A model generated the notes under the pieces. It made no database searches. It had not been told where the DNA came from and saw only the letters and a program-made list of their open reading frames with translations. Position numbers and translations under genes: made by a program. From contig NZ_CP149788.1 in NCBI RefSeq assembly GCF_037914945.1, forward strand, positions 186,001 through 250,000: 64,000 bases of DNA. Direction: 5' to 3'. Origin of the DNA: Haloterrigena sp. KLK7 (lineage in GTDB: Archaea; Halobacteriota; Halobacteria; Halobacteriales; Natrialbaceae). Shown here piece after piece: positions 27,435 to 37,881 of this stretch (positions are counted from its first letter, which is position 1; the number at the start of each line of letters is the position of its first letter).

Positions 27435-28928
27435 ATGGTGCAAGCTGGCACAAACACAGCGATCGGACTAGTCGGATACCTACTGATAGTCGCAGCTATC
27501 GGCTATTGGGGCTCAAGGCGTGTCGATTCAGAGGAAGACTTCTACCTGGGGGGTGATCAGCTCCCAGGGTGGGCACTGGCGCTCTCGGAACGAAGTTCTG
27601 CGATGTCAGGGTGGCTTCTCCTTGGCATGCCAGGATTGGCGTGGTCTGTGGGACTCTCAGCTGTTTGGGTATTGGCTGGTTCAGCGATCGGAGCAATTGT
27701 TCAATGGATCTTCTATTCACGGCCGTTCATGGAGGGACGAAAAGAAACGGGTGCGGTTACACCGACCGGTCTACTGGCCGAGAAATTCCCCGGTGACACA
27801 CCAGTTCTACGCCTTCTTCCGGCGTTGATCACATTCGTATTCTACATGGGGTACGTTGGCTCGCAGTTCCTCGCTGGTGGGAAGATTCTTCAACAGGTCT
27901 TCGGAATTGCACCGCGTACCGGGTTAGTAATCATCGCAGGTCTGATTATCGCATATTCGCTCGCAGGCGGATTTCTCGCAGTCGTCTGGACTGACGCCTT
28001 GCAAGCGTTACTTATGGTGTTCACGCTCGTTATCTTACCTATAACACTATTTGCTCAGGTGGCCGCTGACCCTTCTTTCTCGCTCATGGGGCGTCTCGCG
28101 GCCTCTGGCGGTAATCGAGCGTCGTGGTTCGGTGGTACGAGCGGTGCAGCAGTCTTGGTTCTACTCGGTGCGAACCTGAGCTGGTTCTTCACTTACCTCG
28201 GCGGCTATCCTCATCTCGCTGCGAGGATGATGGCGCTACGGGATGAGAAGGACCGCCGATTAGGAGTCGTCATTGCGTCTTTCTGGACAGTGCTGGCCGC
28301 TTCCGGTGCGGTTCTGATCGGTCTCCTAGCACGAGCCCTCTATGGTGCGCCACAAGCTCTGCAGGCGGATCGAGAGATGGTATTACCATTTATGATTTTG
28401 AATAATATGCCAGCGCTGCTTGGTGGTGTACTACTCGCTGGCGCACTCGCCGCGATGATGTCGACTGCTGATTCGCAACTCGTCGTGGCCAGTTCGGCCG
28501 CTGCCCAAGACGTCTACAACAAGGTTATCGCAAAGGAACGGGAGTTCAGCGAGAAAGTTCGACTTCGAATATCCCGGATAGCGACGCTTTTCGTCGGCGC
28601 CGCTGGATTGGCTATCGCATTGACCGCCGAGGACTTGGTGTACATGCTAGTTAGCTACTCCGGAACCGGGCTGTTCTCGGCATTCGGTCCGGCGTTCACC
28701 CTACTGTTCTTCTGGAGAGATAACGTCTCTAAAGCAGGTATCATCTGTGCACTTATTGTCGGTCCTGCTGCAACGATCGCGTGGATCTCACTCGGGATGA
28801 CCTCTATCGTTACTGTTCGGCTCGTTGCGCCGCCGCTCGGATTCGCCGCAGGAATTATCGGATCACTTGTCTGGCCGCCAGATGGGCCGACAGAGCGGCC
28901 GGTCAGCGCTTCAACAGCACAGGATTAG
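27435..28928 (+). CDS. Sodium:solute symporter, PutP-like
   Basis: The 497-residue protein has the SSS-family layout of about 13 membrane helices. It carries YWGSRRVDSEEDFYLGGDQLPGWALALSERSSAMSGWLLLGMPG, SLAGGFLAVVWTDALQALLM and AMMSTADSQLVVASSAAAQDVYNK, which match sodium/proline symporters. The ATG at 27435 gives the normal family start; a GTG at 27420 is an alternative. Proline is the likely solute, supported by the proline racemase gene 214 bases downstream on the same strand. The operator-like sites upstream suggest substrate-controlled expression. Confidence 0.88.
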   Translation: MVQAGTNTAIGLVGYLLIVAAIGYWGSRRVDSEEDFYLGGDQLPGWALALSERSSAMSGWLLLGMPGLAWSVGLSAVWVLAGSAIGAIVQWIFYSRPFMEGRKETGAVTPTGLLAEKFPGDTPVLRLLPALITFVFYMGYVGSQFLAGGKILQQVFGIAPRTGLVIIAGLIIAYSLAGGFLAVVWTDALQALLMVFTLVILPITLFAQVAADPSFSLMGRLAASGGNRASWFGGTSGAAVLVLLGANLSWFFTYLGGYPHLAARMMALRDEKDRRLGVVIASFWTVLAASGAVLIGLLARALYGAPQALQADREMVLPFMILNNMPALLGGVLLAGALAAMMSTADSQLVVASSAAAQDVYNKVIAKEREFSEKVRLRISRIATLFVGAAGLAIALTAEDLVYMLVSYSGTGLFSAFGPAFTLLFFWRDNVSKAGIICALIVGPAATIAWISLGMTSIVTVRLVAPPLGFAAGIIGSLVWPPDGPTERPVSASTAQD

Positions 28929-29108
28929 TGGTACTACCACTTTATTTGCTATTCATTTCGACCTTCGGGATTCCATGGGGAGGGACAGCCTCCTACTCTC
29001 ACCGAGCATATCGATAACACCGATTCCATTGGTGACGTACTGCGCGAATGTCTTCTTCCCCTTCGGGGTAATTGCCTGGTTTCTGTCCAGCAGCCCTCCA
29101 GAGCAAAC

Positions 29109-29118
29109 GATATATATG
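29109..29118 (+). promoter_or_regulatory. TATA box of the proline racemase gene
   Basis: GATATATATG is centred about 29 nt before the ATG at 29142 but only 14 nt before the ATG at 29127, which favours the later start. Confidence 0.55.
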
Positions 29119-29141
29119 AGCACGTCATGTGTTTACACAGC

Positions 29142-30134
29142 ATGCATACTGAGCGTGAGATAACTGTTCTCGAGACACACACTGCCGGGGAACCGACTCG
29201 CATCATCACGGACGAGATCGAGCCGATCGTGAACGATGGCGATATCCGCGAGAAGCGTGCAGACTTCGCTGAAAATCACGATGAGATACGCCAGCTTCTT
29301 ATGCAAGAGCCGCGCGGGCACGCTGACATGTACGGGGCGGCTATCGTAGATTCCTCCCATCCTGACGCCGACTTTGGCACGTTCTTTATGGACGGTGGTG
29401 GATATGTAGATATGTGTGGTCACGCGACCATCGGAATCGTCACGGCATTCATTGAGACCGGTCGACTCGAACCACAGGAGGTATTCAAGATAGAGACTCC
29501 TTGTGGAATTGTGCGTGCTCGTCCGACCCTGGAAAACGATCGGGTTTCTCAGGTCGCCGTTGAAAACGTTGACTCTTTCTACGTTGAAGAACGAGAAGTG
29601 CCGGTAGAAATAGGAGCTGAACGGGAACTAATACCAGTAGACCTTGTCTATTCGGGAAATCTCTTCGCACTCGTCGATGCCAGTGATATTGGCTTGCCAA
29701 TCATTCCCGAAAGAGCCGACAACTTTCAACAATACGGCGGAGCTATCCGCCGGAAATTGAACGAGCAGCCGAGTATCGAGCACCCAGTCGAGGGGACAGT
29801 ACACGACGTCTCAGTAGTCGAATTCTATGAACATGGTGATCCGGATCGGAATATCGTTATCTACGGTAACCGAGATCAAATTGATCGGTCTCCCTGTGGA
29901 TCCGGAACATGTGCGAAGATGACCTATCTATACGAAAATGGCGATCTCGACCTCGACGAATCATATCCATATCAAAGTGTTATTGGAACTGAATTCGAAG
30001 GAACGCTTTTAGAAACGGAAACCAGCAACGGAGTCGAGATGGTGACACCCCAGGTAACCGGGTCTGCATATATCGTTGCGGAACATACGTTCTACAAAGA
30101 CCCACATGATCCGCTTATCGGATTCACGATATAG
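29142..30134 (+). CDS. Proline racemase / hydroxyproline epimerase family
   Basis: The 330-residue protein keeps both catalytic cysteines of the family: MCGHATIG in the N-terminal lobe and DRSPCGSGTCAK in the C-terminal lobe. The trans-3-hydroxyproline dehydratase branch has Thr in place of the second Cys, so a racemase or 4-hydroxyproline 2-epimerase is favoured. It would interconvert L- and D-forms of proline or hydroxyproline, with the D-form a substrate for an FAD oxidoreductase such as the one at 38117. It lies downstream of the PutP-like gene with its own TATA box. Confidence 0.88.
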   Translation: MHTEREITVLETHTAGEPTRIITDEIEPIVNDGDIREKRADFAENHDEIRQLLMQEPRGHADMYGAAIVDSSHPDADFGTFFMDGGGYVDMCGHATIGIVTAFIETGRLEPQEVFKIETPCGIVRARPTLENDRVSQVAVENVDSFYVEEREVPVEIGAERELIPVDLVYSGNLFALVDASDIGLPIIPERADNFQQYGGAIRRKLNEQPSIEHPVEGTVHDVSVVEFYEHGDPDRNIVIYGNRDQIDRSPCGSGTCAKMTYLYENGDLDLDESYPYQSVIGTEFEGTLLETETSNGVEMVTPQVTGSAYIVAEHTFYKDPHDPLIGFTI

Positions 30135-30353
30135 CTACTTTCTCTCACTCCCGATGGGTTCGAGACCATCGCTTACGGCGACTCCGTCGATGTTCCCAGA
30201 CAGTGTGTACGTTCGTCTCTCTCGAGCGGAAGTCCTGTTCCCGACTAGACCGACGTTATCGGCACTGTGTCCAGGGAAGAGAAGACAGCTGTGTGATTCG
30301 ATAACTAACCGATGAATTTATCCGTAGTTTCGATCTATGTGTAAAGACGTGCC

Positions 30354-33044
30354 ATGAGTCCGCATAATAGATCAATCCAGCGCGATGTCAGAGAGCTCGG
30401 TGCACTACTGGGCGATGTTCTGACCGACCAGACTTCGGACCAGGCGTTCGAGACCGTTGAGTCCTGCCGACAAGCGGCGATCGAGTACCGAACGGCCGAT
30501 CTCGAGTCGCGAGAGCCGCTGATCTCGCGACTCGAGGGGCTTTCGCCCCACCAACAGCGGATCGTCGCGCGGGCGTTTACGACCTACTTCGAACTGATCA
30601 ACCTCGCGGAGAAGCGCGAGCGGGTCCGGACGATCCGCACGGAATCCGACGAGGGAACGCTCGAGGACAGTCTCGAGACGGCGGCCGCCGAACTCAGCGA
30701 GAGCGACGCTGAGACCGTCGAGCGGATCCTCGACGACGTCCTTATCGAGCCGACGTTTACGGCCCATCCGACTGAAGCCCGGCGCAAGACCGTGAAGTCC
30801 AAACTTCGCTCTATCGCGACGTCCCTCGAGACCTTAGACGAACGGCTGTTGACCGAGAAGGAGGAGGAACAGGTCTGGCGGGACATCGACGCGGAAGTGA
30901 CGAGTCTCTGGCAGACGCCGCAGGTGCGCAACCGTCAGCCCGAACCCGAAGACGAGGCGCGCAACGTCCAGTGGTACCTTGAGAACACGCTGTTCGACGT
31001 GGTCGGCGAGGTCTACGACGAACTCGACGATGCAATCGACGCGGAGATCGACGGCGACCTCGAGATTCCGAAACTGTTCGAGTTCCGTTCGTGGGCGGGC
31101 AGTGACCGCGACGGGAATCCCTACGTCACGCCCGAGGTGACCGCCACCACGCTCGAACGCCAGCGCGAGATCATCCTCGAGAAGTACCGCGACGAGCTCA
31201 AACGGCTCTCGGGCGTGTTGAGTCAGGACGGCAACCGTATTAACACGGGCACCGAGTTCGAGGCGTCCCTCGAAGAGGATCGCGAGCGGCTGCCGGGAAG
31301 CGCCCGCACGGCCGAGGAGCGATACCCGGGAGAGCCCTACCGTCAGAAACTCAAACTCATGCGCGAGCGCCTCGACCGCGTCGGCGACGTTCGGCCCGGC
31401 GGCTACGACGACGTCGAGGAACTGCTCGATGACCTCGCGGTCATCGCCCAGAGCCTACAGAACAACGGCAGTGAGAGCGTCGTCGAGGCCCACGTCGATC
31501 CGATCCGCCGACAGGTCGCCACCTTCGGCTTCTCGCTGGCCAGCCTCGATCTGCGCGAACACCAGCAGAAACACACCGACGCCATCGCCGAAGCCCTCGA
31601 GCGCGAGGGAATTGACTACACGTCGCTCTCGGAGGACGAACGCGTCGAACTGCTGACTGACGCAGTCCTGCAGGACGATCCCCTCATCGACCTCAGCGAG
31701 ACCGAGGGACTGTCCGACGACTCGGCGCGAGTGCTCGAGTTGTTCGACAGCCTCGGAGACTGGCAGACCGAGTACGGCGTCGAGGCCATCGACACCTACG
31801 CCATCTCGATGACTGACGAGCCCAGCCACGTCCTCGAGGTGCTGTTCCTCGCGGATCAGGCCGGCGTCGTCTCCCTGCCCGAACACTCCGGAATCGACAT
31901 CGTCCCCCTGCTCGAGACCGAGTACGCCCTCTCGGGAGCCCGTCGAATCATGGGCACGCTCTTCGAGAACGAAGCCTACAGCCAAGCGCTCGAGGCCCGC
32001 GGGCAGACCCAGGAGATCATGCTGGGCTACTCGGACTCGAACAAGGAGAACGGCTATCTGGCGGCTAACTGGTCGCTGTTCAAGAACCAGCGCCGGCTGG
32101 GCGAGATCTGCGACGATTACGACGTCCAGATGCGGCTGTTCCACGGCCGCGGCGGCTCGATCTCCCGCGGCGGCGGCCCGATGAACGAGGCGCTGCTCGC
32201 GCTGCCCAACAACACGATCACCGGTCAGGTCAAGTTCACCGAACAGGGCGAAGCGATCGCCGAGAAGTACGGTAATCCCCGTATCGCCGAGCGCAACATC
32301 GAGCAGATGCTCAACGCCCAGCTCCGGGCGCGAAAGCAGGCGATAGACCGGCCCGAAGAGGACATCCCCACGGAGTGGTTCGAGGCGATGGAGACCATGG
32401 CCGACGTCGCCCGGCGGGAGTACCGCGACCTCCTCGAGAGCGAGGGGTTCGTTCGGTACTTCGAGCAGGCGACACCGATCACCGTTATCGAGGACCTCGA
32501 TTTGGGCTCGCGTCCAGCTTCCCGCAGCGGGGAACGAACCGTCGAGGACCTCCGGGCGATCCCGTGGGTGTTCTCTTGGACCCAGTCACGGTGTATTCTG
32601 CCGGGCTGGTACGCCCTCGCCGCCGGCATCGACGCGTACTTGGACGACGGCGGCTCGATGGAGACCCTCCAGGAGATGTACGACGAGTGGCCGTTCTTCC
32701 GGACGACGCTCGATAACGCCGCCCTCTCGCTCTCTCGCACCGAACTCGAGATCGCCGAACAGTACGCCGGTCTGGCGGAGTCCGACCTCCGCGAGCGGTT
32801 CTTCCCGCGTGTCTGTGACGAGTACCAGCGGGCGACGGAGTTGGTGACCGAGATCGCCCGGCGCGAGGATCTCCACACCCGCGACTGGCTCGGCGAGAAT
32901 CTCGAGCGGCGCAACCCCTACGTCGACCCGCTGAACCTGCTACAGGTCCATCTCCTCGATCAGAACCACCGCACCGACGTCGAGGAACGAACCCTCCGGC
33001 TGACGGTCAAAGGCGTCGCCGCCGGCATGAAGAACACGGGGTGA
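30354..33044 (+). CDS. ppc: Phosphoenolpyruvate carboxylase
   Basis: The 896-residue protein is a full-length bacterial-type PEP carboxylase. TFTAHPTEARRKTV carries the catalytic His, FRSWAGSDRDGNPYVTPEVT the substrate loop, LMLGYSDSNKENGYL the second signature, and LFHGRGGSISRGGGP the active-site loop. The C-terminus ends GVAAGMKNTG, the family's conserved tail. It carboxylates PEP to oxaloacetate to refill the TCA cycle. It is convergent with the PEP synthase gene, 60 bases apart, so both ends of PEP supply and use are neighbours. Confidence 0.96.
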   Translation: MSPHNRSIQRDVRELGALLGDVLTDQTSDQAFETVESCRQAAIEYRTADLESREPLISRLEGLSPHQQRIVARAFTTYFELINLAEKRERVRTIRTESDEGTLEDSLETAAAELSESDAETVERILDDVLIEPTFTAHPTEARRKTVKSKLRSIATSLETLDERLLTEKEEEQVWRDIDAEVTSLWQTPQVRNRQPEPEDEARNVQWYLENTLFDVVGEVYDELDDAIDAEIDGDLEIPKLFEFRSWAGSDRDGNPYVTPEVTATTLERQREIILEKYRDELKRLSGVLSQDGNRINTGTEFEASLEEDRERLPGSARTAEERYPGEPYRQKLKLMRERLDRVGDVRPGGYDDVEELLDDLAVIAQSLQNNGSESVVEAHVDPIRRQVATFGFSLASLDLREHQQKHTDAIAEALEREGIDYTSLSEDERVELLTDAVLQDDPLIDLSETEGLSDDSARVLELFDSLGDWQTEYGVEAIDTYAISMTDEPSHVLEVLFLADQAGVVSLPEHSGIDIVPLLETEYALSGARRIMGTLFENEAYSQALEARGQTQEIMLGYSDSNKENGYLAANWSLFKNQRRLGEICDDYDVQMRLFHGRGGSISRGGGPMNEALLALPNNTITGQVKFTEQGEAIAEKYGNPRIAERNIEQMLNAQLRARKQAIDRPEEDIPTEWFEAMETMADVARREYRDLLESEGFVRYFEQATPITVIEDLDLGSRPASRSGERTVEDLRAIPWVFSWTQSRCILPGWYALAAGIDAYLDDGGSMETLQEMYDEWPFFRTTLDNAALSLSRTELEIAEQYAGLAESDLRERFFPRVCDEYQRATELVTEIARREDLHTRDWLGENLERRNPYVDPLNLLQVHLLDQNHRTDVEERTLRLTVKGVAAGMKNTG

Positions 33045-33104
33045 GTCGTAGCCACCGATACCGATCCAGTGAAAGACGCACTTCCCCGCTTCCCGCGTAG
33101 CGCG

Positions 33105-35468
33105 CTATTCGTTCAGACGTGAATCGAGCAGGAGCTTCTGTTCGACGCGCTTGACCTCGTGTTGGACGTCGCGGACGGCGTCGATGTTGGCCGAGATCGA
33201 ACTGATACCCTCGTTGACGAGGTACTGAACCATCTCGGGCTTGGAGCCGGCCTGCCCGCAGATGCTCGTGTCGACGTCGTGTTCGCGGCAGGTCTCGATG
33301 ACGTCGCCGAGCAGCCGCAGGACGGCGGGGTGGAGTTCGTCGAAGCGGTCAGCAACGTTCTCGTTGTTGCGGTCGACTGCGAGCGTGTACTGGGTGAGGT
33401 CGTTGGTGCCGAACGAAGCGAAGTCGATACCCGCCTCGGCCATCTCCTCGACCGACAGCGCCGACGCCGGCGTCTCGATCATTGCACCCCAGCGGCGCTT
33501 CTCGGGATCGATACCGGCCTCTCTCATGAGTCCCTTGGCCTGATAGACGTCTTCGGCGTCATTGACCAGCGGGAGCATGATTTCGACGTTATCGTAGCCC
33601 AGTTCGTAGAGCCGCCGAAACGCCTCGAGTTCGTGGGCGAAGACGTCGGGGCGGTCGAGCGAGCGCCGGATGCCGCGGTAACCCAGCATCGGGTTGTGCT
33701 CTTTCGGTTCGTTCTCGCCGCCCTCGAGCTGGCGGAACTCGTCAGTAGGGGCGTCCAGCGTTCGGACGCGGACGGGACGGGGGTAGAATTCGTCAGCGAC
33801 CCCACGGATTCCCTGGACGAGCTCCGTGATGTAGGAATCCTCGCCGTTCTCGTCGATGAACTTCGCGGGCGTCTGGTTCAGCGAGAGGATCATGTGCTCG
33901 GTCCGGAGGAGACCGACGCCGTCGGCGCCGGTCGCCGCCGCGCGTTCGGCAGCCTCGGGGATCGAGACGTTGACCTTGACTTCGGTCGCGGTCATGGGCT
34001 TGACCGGCGACTGCGGGCGGACCTCCTCGACGGGCTCGGTCTCCTCGTCGGGTTCGACCGCAGAGCCCTCCAACACGGCGCCCTTGTCGCCGTCGAGCGT
34101 GACGACCTGCCCGTCCTCTAAGACGGACGTCGCGTTGGTCGTCCCGACGATGGCGGGAACGCCCAGTTCGCGCGAGACGATGGCGGCGTGGCTGGTCATG
34201 CCGCCCTCGTCGGTGATGATTCCCGACGCCCGCTTCATCGCAGGCACCATATCTGGCATCGTCATCTCGGTGACGATGACGTCTCCCTCGCCGACCTTGG
34301 CCAGATCGTCGAGTTTCGTGACGATTCGGGCCGGACCGCTGACGGTGCCCGGACTCGAGCCCAGGCCGTCGACGATGACCTCGCCGGAGGCACCCGAACT
34401 CCCGCTCGAGCCGGCGCTGCTGCCGCCTTCGGTAGCCTGGACGCCGCCGCTGCCGTCGGTCAGTCCCTTCGAGGTATCGACGCCGCTGGTCGCCTCGGTG
34501 GTGGTAGCCCCACCGTCGCTGGAGTCCTCGTCGATGGTGGTGATCGGGCGGGACTGGAGCATGTAGACGTCGCCCTCGACGATGGCCCACTCGACGTCCT
34601 GGGGTTCGTCGTAGTGGTCCTCGACGCGCTCGCCGAGATCCATCAGGGCGCCGATCTCGTCGTCGCTGAGCACTCGCTGGTTGCGCTTGTCCTGTGGGAC
34701 CTCGCTCTCGACGGTCTCGCCGGTCTCTTCGTCCTTTTCGTGCATCACCTTCTTCTCGGCGACGGTGACGTCGATCGCTCGGTCCTCGCGCTCGACGACG
34801 TAGTTGTCCGGGGAGACGGCTCCGGAGACGACAGCCTCGCCCAGTCCCCAGGCGGCCTCGATGATCATCGTCGGATCGCCCGTCGAGGGATGGCTCGTGA
34901 ACATCACGCCGGACTTCTCGGCGTCGACCATCTGTTGGACGACGACCGCGATGTTCACGGCTGAGTGGTCGAAGCCCTGCTCCTGGCGGTAGTAGATCGC
35001 CCGCTGGGTGAACAGCGAGGCCCAGCACTCCCGGACGCGATCGAGCAGCGCCTCCTCGGTGACGTTGAGGAACGTCTCCTGCTGTCCGGCGAAGGAGGCG
35101 TCGGGCAGGTCCTCGGCCGTCGCCGACGACCGCACCGCGACGAACGCCTCCCCGTCGCCGACCTGTCGGTAGGACTCGAGGATTTCCTCGCGCAGTTCGT
35201 CGGGGAACGGCGTCTCGAGGATGAGTTCCTGGGCGCGGTCGGCGGCGTCGGCCAGCGCCGACGAGTCGTCGACGTCGACGTCGACCGCGGCGAACAGTTC
35301 CTCGTCGATTTCGGCTTCTTCGATGAACGATCGATAGGTCCCGGCGGTTACGACGAATCCCGGGGGTACGGGCAGCCCAGCACCCGTCAGCTCACCCAGG
35401 GAGGCTCCTTTGCCGCCGACCTTCTCGAGATCACCAGCACTAATCTCATCTAACCAGAGTACGGACAT
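33105..35468 (-). CDS. ppsA: Phosphoenolpyruvate synthase
   Basis: The 787-residue protein has the three-part layout. An ATP-grasp half runs from residue 1 to about 320 (KVGGKGASLGELTGAGLPVPPGFVV, FVAVRSSATAEDLPDASFAGQQ). A swivelling phospho-His domain follows (GGMTSHAAIVSRELGVPAIVGT), then a PEP-binding TIM barrel ending with CGQAGSKPEMVQYLV and the catalytic Cys. It makes PEP from pyruvate and ATP, giving AMP and phosphate. An unusual Gly/Ser/Thr-rich linker, about residues 320-365, joins the first two domains. It supplies gluconeogenesis from pyruvate, such as that made by the KDPG aldolase. Confidence 0.95.
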   Translation of the reverse strand: MSVLWLDEISAGDLEKVGGKGASLGELTGAGLPVPPGFVVTAGTYRSFIEEAEIDEELFAAVDVDVDDSSALADAADRAQELILETPFPDELREEILESYRQVGDGEAFVAVRSSATAEDLPDASFAGQQETFLNVTEEALLDRVRECWASLFTQRAIYYRQEQGFDHSAVNIAVVVQQMVDAEKSGVMFTSHPSTGDPTMIIEAAWGLGEAVVSGAVSPDNYVVEREDRAIDVTVAEKKVMHEKDEETGETVESEVPQDKRNQRVLSDDEIGALMDLGERVEDHYDEPQDVEWAIVEGDVYMLQSRPITTIDEDSSDGGATTTEATSGVDTSKGLTDGSGGVQATEGGSSAGSSGSSGASGEVIVDGLGSSPGTVSGPARIVTKLDDLAKVGEGDVIVTEMTMPDMVPAMKRASGIITDEGGMTSHAAIVSRELGVPAIVGTTNATSVLEDGQVVTLDGDKGAVLEGSAVEPDEETEPVEEVRPQSPVKPMTATEVKVNVSIPEAAERAAATGADGVGLLRTEHMILSLNQTPAKFIDENGEDSYITELVQGIRGVADEFYPRPVRVRTLDAPTDEFRQLEGGENEPKEHNPMLGYRGIRRSLDRPDVFAHELEAFRRLYELGYDNVEIMLPLVNDAEDVYQAKGLMREAGIDPEKRRWGAMIETPASALSVEEMAEAGIDFASFGTNDLTQYTLAVDRNNENVADRFDELHPAVLRLLGDVIETCREHDVDTSICGQAGSKPEMVQYLVNEGISSISANIDAVRDVQHEVKRVEQKLLLDSRLNE

Positions 35469-35886
35469 CTCTGTTACCGTATAACACTGTAATCAGCAAA
35501 GTATCTTCCTAATCACTATACAGCAACTGGTCGTCCGGTTCCTCGTTTGACGAGTCGGAAACAACGGAGCCAAATACCGAATCGATCCGCAAGGCAGAAC
35601 CGGAAGCGACGCTCAACTCAACTGAGACGAGATGGTAGATACGATTTCGGTCACTGCGGAGAGCAACGGATAGACATCGTCTCTCGGATGGTTTGAGTCA
35701 CCTTCTGTGGCATCGGTGTCACCGAACTCGCCGGTACGCCGATGTCGGTATTTGTTCCCCTGGAACGATGGGTGGTTTCGTTCCCTCCGTTCGTTCAACG
35801 ACGTCACTCGAGCGAGGTCCGGATTAATTGTAACCCTGGAGGTTTACAAAGCTCAAATCTCGATTAGGTAGTTTCATTTCTACTCA
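35469..35886. other. Intergenic region
   Basis: No supported gene in these 418 bases. An everted pair TGTAA-N10-TTACA at 35829-35848 resembles the operator arms in reverse order but lacks the GTAY centre. Confidence 0.5.
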
Positions 35887-37050
35887 TCAATCACTGGTAG
35901 GAACCGGTTGTTTTTTCGGATCGGTATTGACGATATTATATATTCCGACTGTGAGTAGCGGCAATCCGAATAGTGCGATGAGCATATACGCCAAAATCCG
36001 ATAGTAGGTACCGACCAGAGTGATAATTCCGACACGAGACAGTAAGAGAGCAGTCAACAGGAAGCCGAGACCGAGAGCCCCCTTCTGTTGTTGACTGATC
36101 CCATCTATCTTCTCGAGACTTCCAATGTTGATCTCTTTTATATTTTTGTCCACACGATCCATTACAGCGTAAGAATGGCCAACGGCCGATTCAATAAGCG
36201 TCCAACCGATTAGGAGACTGTAGCCGACAATAATGTAAAACCCACTAGCTTCCTGAAGCATATTGAACAGGGGAACTTCAGCCCCGACGATCTCACTGCT
36301 GGGGTAGAACGCCATCATCGAGATATAGACTAGTAGGAACGGGACGACCACCATAACTCCCGTAACGACTCCCGAGAGTACTGCTTCACTTCTCGTCTGC
36401 TGGTAATCGAGCGTGTGAAGCACGGGCGGGAATATTGTTAATAATAGGCCCGTGTAAACTAAGCCGCTCACCACGGCATCAGTTAAGCTAGCGTCAACCG
36501 CTGAGGTATTCATTGAGGTGAAGACAGCCGTTACATTGCCGGGAGCATACGATAGCGATACGATTGCGACCACTATATACCCGACGTAGAGCAGGGCTGA
36601 GCCGACCGTTTTGAATCGCTCTATCGCTTCTCGCCCGCGATACATAACAACGCCTGAAACCGCGAGCAGGGCTGTGACTGCGAGGAAACTCGGGACCCCT
36701 AGGATATCAGCGGAAATACTCCCTGCTGCCGACGCAACGGCAGCCAAAATCACCAGAGCGATGATGACATAGACGAACTCGAAAAGGATCCACCCCTTTC
36801 CGATCAATCTCTGCATGAATGAGCCGTAATCGTATGTCTTGAAGATACGTGCAAACTCATAGATGATAACGCTCATCGTTATCATTCCCACTGCGAAGAC
36901 AGCGATGACTATACTTCCGTATGCGCCGTACTGCCCCGCGTACTCCATAACTTCACGGCCCGTGGCGAGGCCACCTGCGATAGTTACTGACTGTGCTACA
37001 ATGGCTGGTATTAGGATTGCTTTCCAGCGTGAGTACTGGTCTTTTGCCAT
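35887..37050 (-). CDS. YkvI-like membrane transporter (APC superfamily)
   Basis: The 387-residue protein has about ten membrane helices and resembles the YkvI/COG3949 group of amino-acid-transporter-like proteins (IVAQSVTIAGGLATGREVMEYAGQYGAYG at the first helix; LVYTGLLLTIFPPVLHTL mid-protein). The start is taken at the ATG at 37050. A TATA-like box (CCTATAAAG, 37075-37083) is centred about 29 nt upstream of it, whereas the ATG at 37098 lies before that box. Substrate unknown; amino acid or amine uptake for this catabolic region is inferred. Confidence 0.8.
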   Translation of the reverse strand: MAKDQYSRWKAILIPAIVAQSVTIAGGLATGREVMEYAGQYGAYGSIVIAVFAVGMITMSVIIYEFARIFKTYDYGSFMQRLIGKGWILFEFVYVIIALVILAAVASAAGSISADILGVPSFLAVTALLAVSGVVMYRGREAIERFKTVGSALLYVGYIVVAIVSLSYAPGNVTAVFTSMNTSAVDASLTDAVVSGLVYTGLLLTIFPPVLHTLDYQQTRSEAVLSGVVTGVMVVVPFLLVYISMMAFYPSSEIVGAEVPLFNMLQEASGFYIIVGYSLLIGWTLIESAVGHSYAVMDRVDKNIKEINIGSLEKIDGISQQQKGALGLGFLLTALLLSRVGIITLVGTYYRILAYMLIALFGLPLLTVGIYNIVNTDPKKQPVPTSD

Positions 37051-37787
37051 GCAGTCAGTTAGTCCATACCATGCCCTATAAAGATAACGGTCTATCATTT
37101 TACTTTCGTACGTTTCAATCTCTGATATTAGAATTTCAGAAACATAGGGTGTCGAATCGGTCAGTGATACACTGTGAAATTGCCATCAGACGCCTTGATG
37201 TGGGACGAACCATCGTTGCATCAGTGATGTGTGGTTCTCGAAAGTATTGGCAGACACGTTCCCAGCGACGTGTTCGTCCTTGTACAGCCGACGTATTTCC
37301 GAGAAAACTCTCGTTCGTCCCTATTCGTAGGCCAAGACCGATCAGTAGAAGCGGTTCTCGCTGACTGTCGGCCAGTCTGAACGGCATCGTTGATTCGCCG
37401 ATAACCCTCGTCGCCAAAACATAGTGTACTGGTATCGCGATTGTCCCACCCGAGCGCGCACATGACACAGCGGCTGGTCCCGCTTCCGGCCTTCAGTGCC
37501 GGTTTTCACATGGACTATAGCGGTGGAGGACCCCCGATGTATGCTATTCGAGGAGGTTATTGGTAGTGTTTGAGGGGGCGTGTCGTCATTGACGCATCTC
37601 GCGAGAGTAGTGCCGGTAACAGTTTGATGGCTTTCTGATTGCCCACAGGGCGGAGATTCGCCGTTCGGGCGACGCTAGAATTGGAACTATAGCCTTCGAA
37701 TCGAGAGATTTTCGGATGAAGAAGATCCGCTCCCGTTTCGAGTTTAAACGTTGTAAGGACAACACCTGGGTGTTAGAGTTAGGCACG

Positions 37788-37804
37788 CATAGTATATATC
37801 AAAT
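37788..37804. promoter_or_regulatory. AT-rich element of the GTTTGATATA type
   Basis: CATAGTATATATCAAAT; on the minus strand it reads ATTTGATATATAC, matching one strong half of the dyad at 27235. It is 57 bases before S2. Confidence 0.4.
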
Positions 37805-37861
37805 CCACCGCAGTACCATTATACTATTGACAGGACCGCATAGCAAAACGTAGGCATGATA

Positions 37862-37881
37862 TTACAGATGTACAGTTGTAA
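37862..37881. promoter_or_regulatory. Palindromic operator candidate S2
   Basis: TTACA-GAT-GTAC-AGT-TGTAA with the dyad extended outward to 8 bases per arm (ATATTACA/TGTAATAT). It is centred about 218 bases before the TATA-like box of the FAD oxidoreductase gene. Confidence 0.65.

Noticed and set aside
35471-35500. TTAC...GTAA pair before the PEP synthase gene as another operator copy
   Set aside because: The arms are one base too close together and the GTAY centre is missing.
35829-35848. TGTAA-N10-TTACA as an operator copy
   Set aside because: The half-sites are everted relative to the five sites and there is no GTAY centre; probably chance.
37051-37098. Longer start of the YkvI-like gene at 37098
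   Set aside because: It would start upstream of the TATA-like box at 37075-37083, and the added residues are not typical of the family.
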